Part shown: piece by piece, positions 4,983-6,197 of the stretch
Layout of the letters: each line of letters starts with the position of its first letter
Position numbering within the stretch: position 1 is the first letter of the stretch
Assembly (NCBI GenBank): GCA_031282605.1
Contig: JAITDK010000115.1
Coordinates: forward strand, 1 to 6,197
Direction of reading: 5' to 3'
From: Oscillospiraceae bacterium
GTDB lineage: Bacteria; Bacillota; Clostridia; Christensenellales; Aristaeellaceae
DNA length: 6,197 bases
The notes under the pieces: model-generated
The model's input: the letters and a program-made list of their open reading frames with translations, nothing else
Told to the model about the DNA's origin: nothing
The model's database searches: none
Translations under genes and position numbers: made by a program

Positions 4983-6197
4983 CTATATCTTCGCCAGAAC
5001 GTCGCCGAACCTAGCGTAGTTGACTTTCACGCCGTCGTCAAGGTCGAGGCTGATATGCATATCGGCGAGGTGGTGGATTTTTTCCTCGAAGACGGCGATC
5101 TCGGCGGCTTGCGCTGTGAACTTCTCCTGCACTTTGAGGAGTGTAGCCCGCTCCGCGCCTGTGGCTGCGTTCAGCGCATCGGCGGTATGGTTTAGCTGGG
5201 TGCGGTAACGCTCCTGCTGCTCGTGGACATAGTCCGTACGCAGTTTGGCGAGCAGATCGCTTTGGTAACGATGCAGGTAGACAAGCGCCTTGAAGCCGTT
5301 TTTCTTGCCGCTGTCGAACAACCAGTATATCGGGCGTTTCTGGTAGGTTTTCAGGTGGTCTTTGTAGAAATCGTTCAGGAAATAACGCCGGATTTTCTCC
5401 CTTGCCGTGCCGCTTGAGCCTGGATATAACGCTTCGGCGATGAAGTGCAGATTGTTTTCGAGCCATTCCGCGCCATAGACCGTGCGGACAAGATCCACGA
5501 ACTTCCCGCAGATGTCGTCGTCGAAATACTCGTCGTCGCAGATGGGCAGTACGTTGTCCGCGTCGGGGATGAACGTGCTGTACTTGCCGACGTCCCACAC
5601 GCCGCCAGCAGAAGCAAGCCCATCCACATCCAACGAGTACCGCCCGAACATGCAACCTACGGCATAGCTGATAAACGACCGCGCCTCCCGCCCTAAATCG
5701 GCGCGGCGAACGGTCACGTCCTTGTCCTCGACCTCCGGCGTGAGTTCGTCCTGCAAGCCGTAGATGTCGATGAAGATGCGGTTGAGTTCCTCCTCGTTGG
5801 CTTTGAGGGTTCGGAAGCGGGTCTCGCAATCGCGTTCCCATGAGGCGTAGGCAGCGGCTATGCTGTTGCCGCCTATTAGCGGGTGGCGCTTGAAGTCCCA
5901 TGAGGTTTCAAATGCGTCCCAGTCGGCGCGGGAGAGGGAGATGTTGGTGGTGACGAGTTCGTTAACGTGTTCCATTATGTCAGAAGATGGTATAGCAATA
6001 GGTATTGATGCAACTTCGCCAACCTCATAAGTGATTGTTTCGCCACCAACATTATCAGCAAACATTTGAGCGACTTTAGTATTCAAAAAACCTAACACAT
6101 AAGTGTCTGGTAAGGATTTTGAAAAAATTCCGGGGCCAACTGCTACGAAAATTGCATTCTCATAGTATCTTACATTTAACTTGTAGTTTGTAACATA
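4983..6197 (-). CDS. pglX: BREX-1 system adenine-specific DNA methyltransferase PglX, C-terminal part
   Basis: The last 404 residues are visible. The frame is open to the right edge, so the gene starts outside the window; full-length PglX is usually about 1,200 residues. In BREX phage defence, PglX methylates the adenine of a short non-palindromic site, marking host DNA as self. The recognisable part is the conserved C-terminal region (numbered from the right edge): SWDFKRHPL (99-107), YAVGCMFGRYSLD (178-190), the acidic ICDDEYFDDDI (about 219-229), YFLNDF (272-277) leading into KRPIYWLFDSGKKNGFKAL (287-305), a helical, probably coiled-coil stretch (about 320-380), and the ending DDGVKVNYARFGDVLAKI. 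Residues 1-75 look like the end of a target-recognition domain, closing with YEVGEVASIPI (57-67). The SAM-binding and NPPY catalytic motifs would lie upstream and are not visible. Base composition changes sharply inside the gene near 5970. The next gene downstream is a glycosyltransferase, not pglZ. The family call is strong; activity and the presence of the rest of BREX are unknown. Confidence 0.88.
   Translation of the reverse strand, partial: YVTNYKLNVRYYENAIFVAVGPGIFSKSLPDTYVLGFLNTKVAQMFADNVGGETITYEVGEVASIPIAIPSSDIMEHVNELVTTNISLSRADWDAFETSWDFKRHPLIGGNSIAAAYASWERDCETRFRTLKANEEELNRIFIDIYGLQDELTPEVEDKDVTVRRADLGREARSFISYAVGCMFGRYSLDVDGLASAGGVWDVGKYSTFIPDADNVLPICDDEYFDDDICGKFVDLVRTVYGAEWLENNLHFIAEALYPGSSGTAREKIRRYFLNDFYKDHLKTYQKRPIYWLFDSGKKNGFKALVYLHRYQSDLLAKLRTDYVHEQQERYRTQLNHTADALNAATGAERATLLKVQEKFTAQAAEIAVFEEKIHHLADMHISLDLDDGVKVNYARFGDVLAKI

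Noticed and set aside
5038..5901. Minus-strand open frame of 287 codons in another frame inside pglX
   Set aside because: It is an Arg/Pro/His-rich out-of-frame reading of conserved pglX sequence, typical of a GC-rich shadow frame.
4983..6098. A GTG at 6098 as the true start of a short PglX-like protein
   Set aside because: The frame stays open for 33 further codons to the window edge with sensible protein sequence, and PglX family members are far longer, so the gene is truncated by the edge, not short.
6085..6127. Two A6 runs (T6 in the coding strand) in pglX as phase-variation tracts
   Set aside because: Six-base runs are too short to suggest high-frequency slippage and are expected in AT-rich sequence, although pglX phase variation through a longer homopolymer is known in Streptomyces.

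Overview
The window is a run of four protein genes, all on the minus strand, with no supportable gene on the plus strand. From right to left, in the direction of transcription, they are: the C-terminal part of a BREX-1 type PglX DNA adenine methyltransferase (cut by the right edge), a GT1-family glycosyltransferase, a complete GH2 LacZ-type beta-galactosidase, and the N-terminus of a J-domain (DnaJ-like) protein (cut by the left edge). It looks like bacterial chromosome where a phage-defence gene abuts ordinary metabolic genes. Coding DNA is GC-rich (about 60% in the stretch counted). Two good sigma-70/sigma-A type promoters are visible. The LacZ has the GSNSCGP-type C-terminal motif that I associate with non-enterobacterial, often Bacillota-like, enzymes. 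A GC-rich Bacillota/Clostridia-like host is a tentative guess, not a firm assignment.

Right region (4983-6197): 404 residues of PglX. The part from about 5970 to the right edge is strikingly AT-rich (about 36% GC by my count), while the adjoining 240 bases are about 61% GC. The change falls where a target-recognition domain would hand over to the conserved C-terminal domain, so the specificity part may have been swapped by recombination. No pglZ or brxL follows, so any other BREX genes would have to lie beyond the right edge.

Middle region (379-4911): the glycosyltransferase has its own promoter, a TTGACC -35 and TAGAAT -10 with a 17-base spacer. The -10 box ends only 6 bases before the ATG, which predicts a leaderless mRNA. 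lacZ follows after 55 bases with a GAAAGGA ribosome binding site and no promoter I can see in the gap, so the two genes probably form an operon. It ends at a strong GC-rich hairpin (299-333). LacZ keeps all its catalytic residues but lacks features of the E. coli enzyme linked to allolactose production, and no lac repressor or permease gene is present.

Left region (1-378): a 237-base intergenic stretch holds the lacZ hairpin, a tiny AGGAGG-preceded ORF of doubtful meaning, and a near-consensus promoter (TTGTCA, 17 bases, TATAAT) for the J-domain gene. That gene has two in-frame ATG candidates. No tRNA, rRNA, CRISPR array, insertion sequence or origin was seen.
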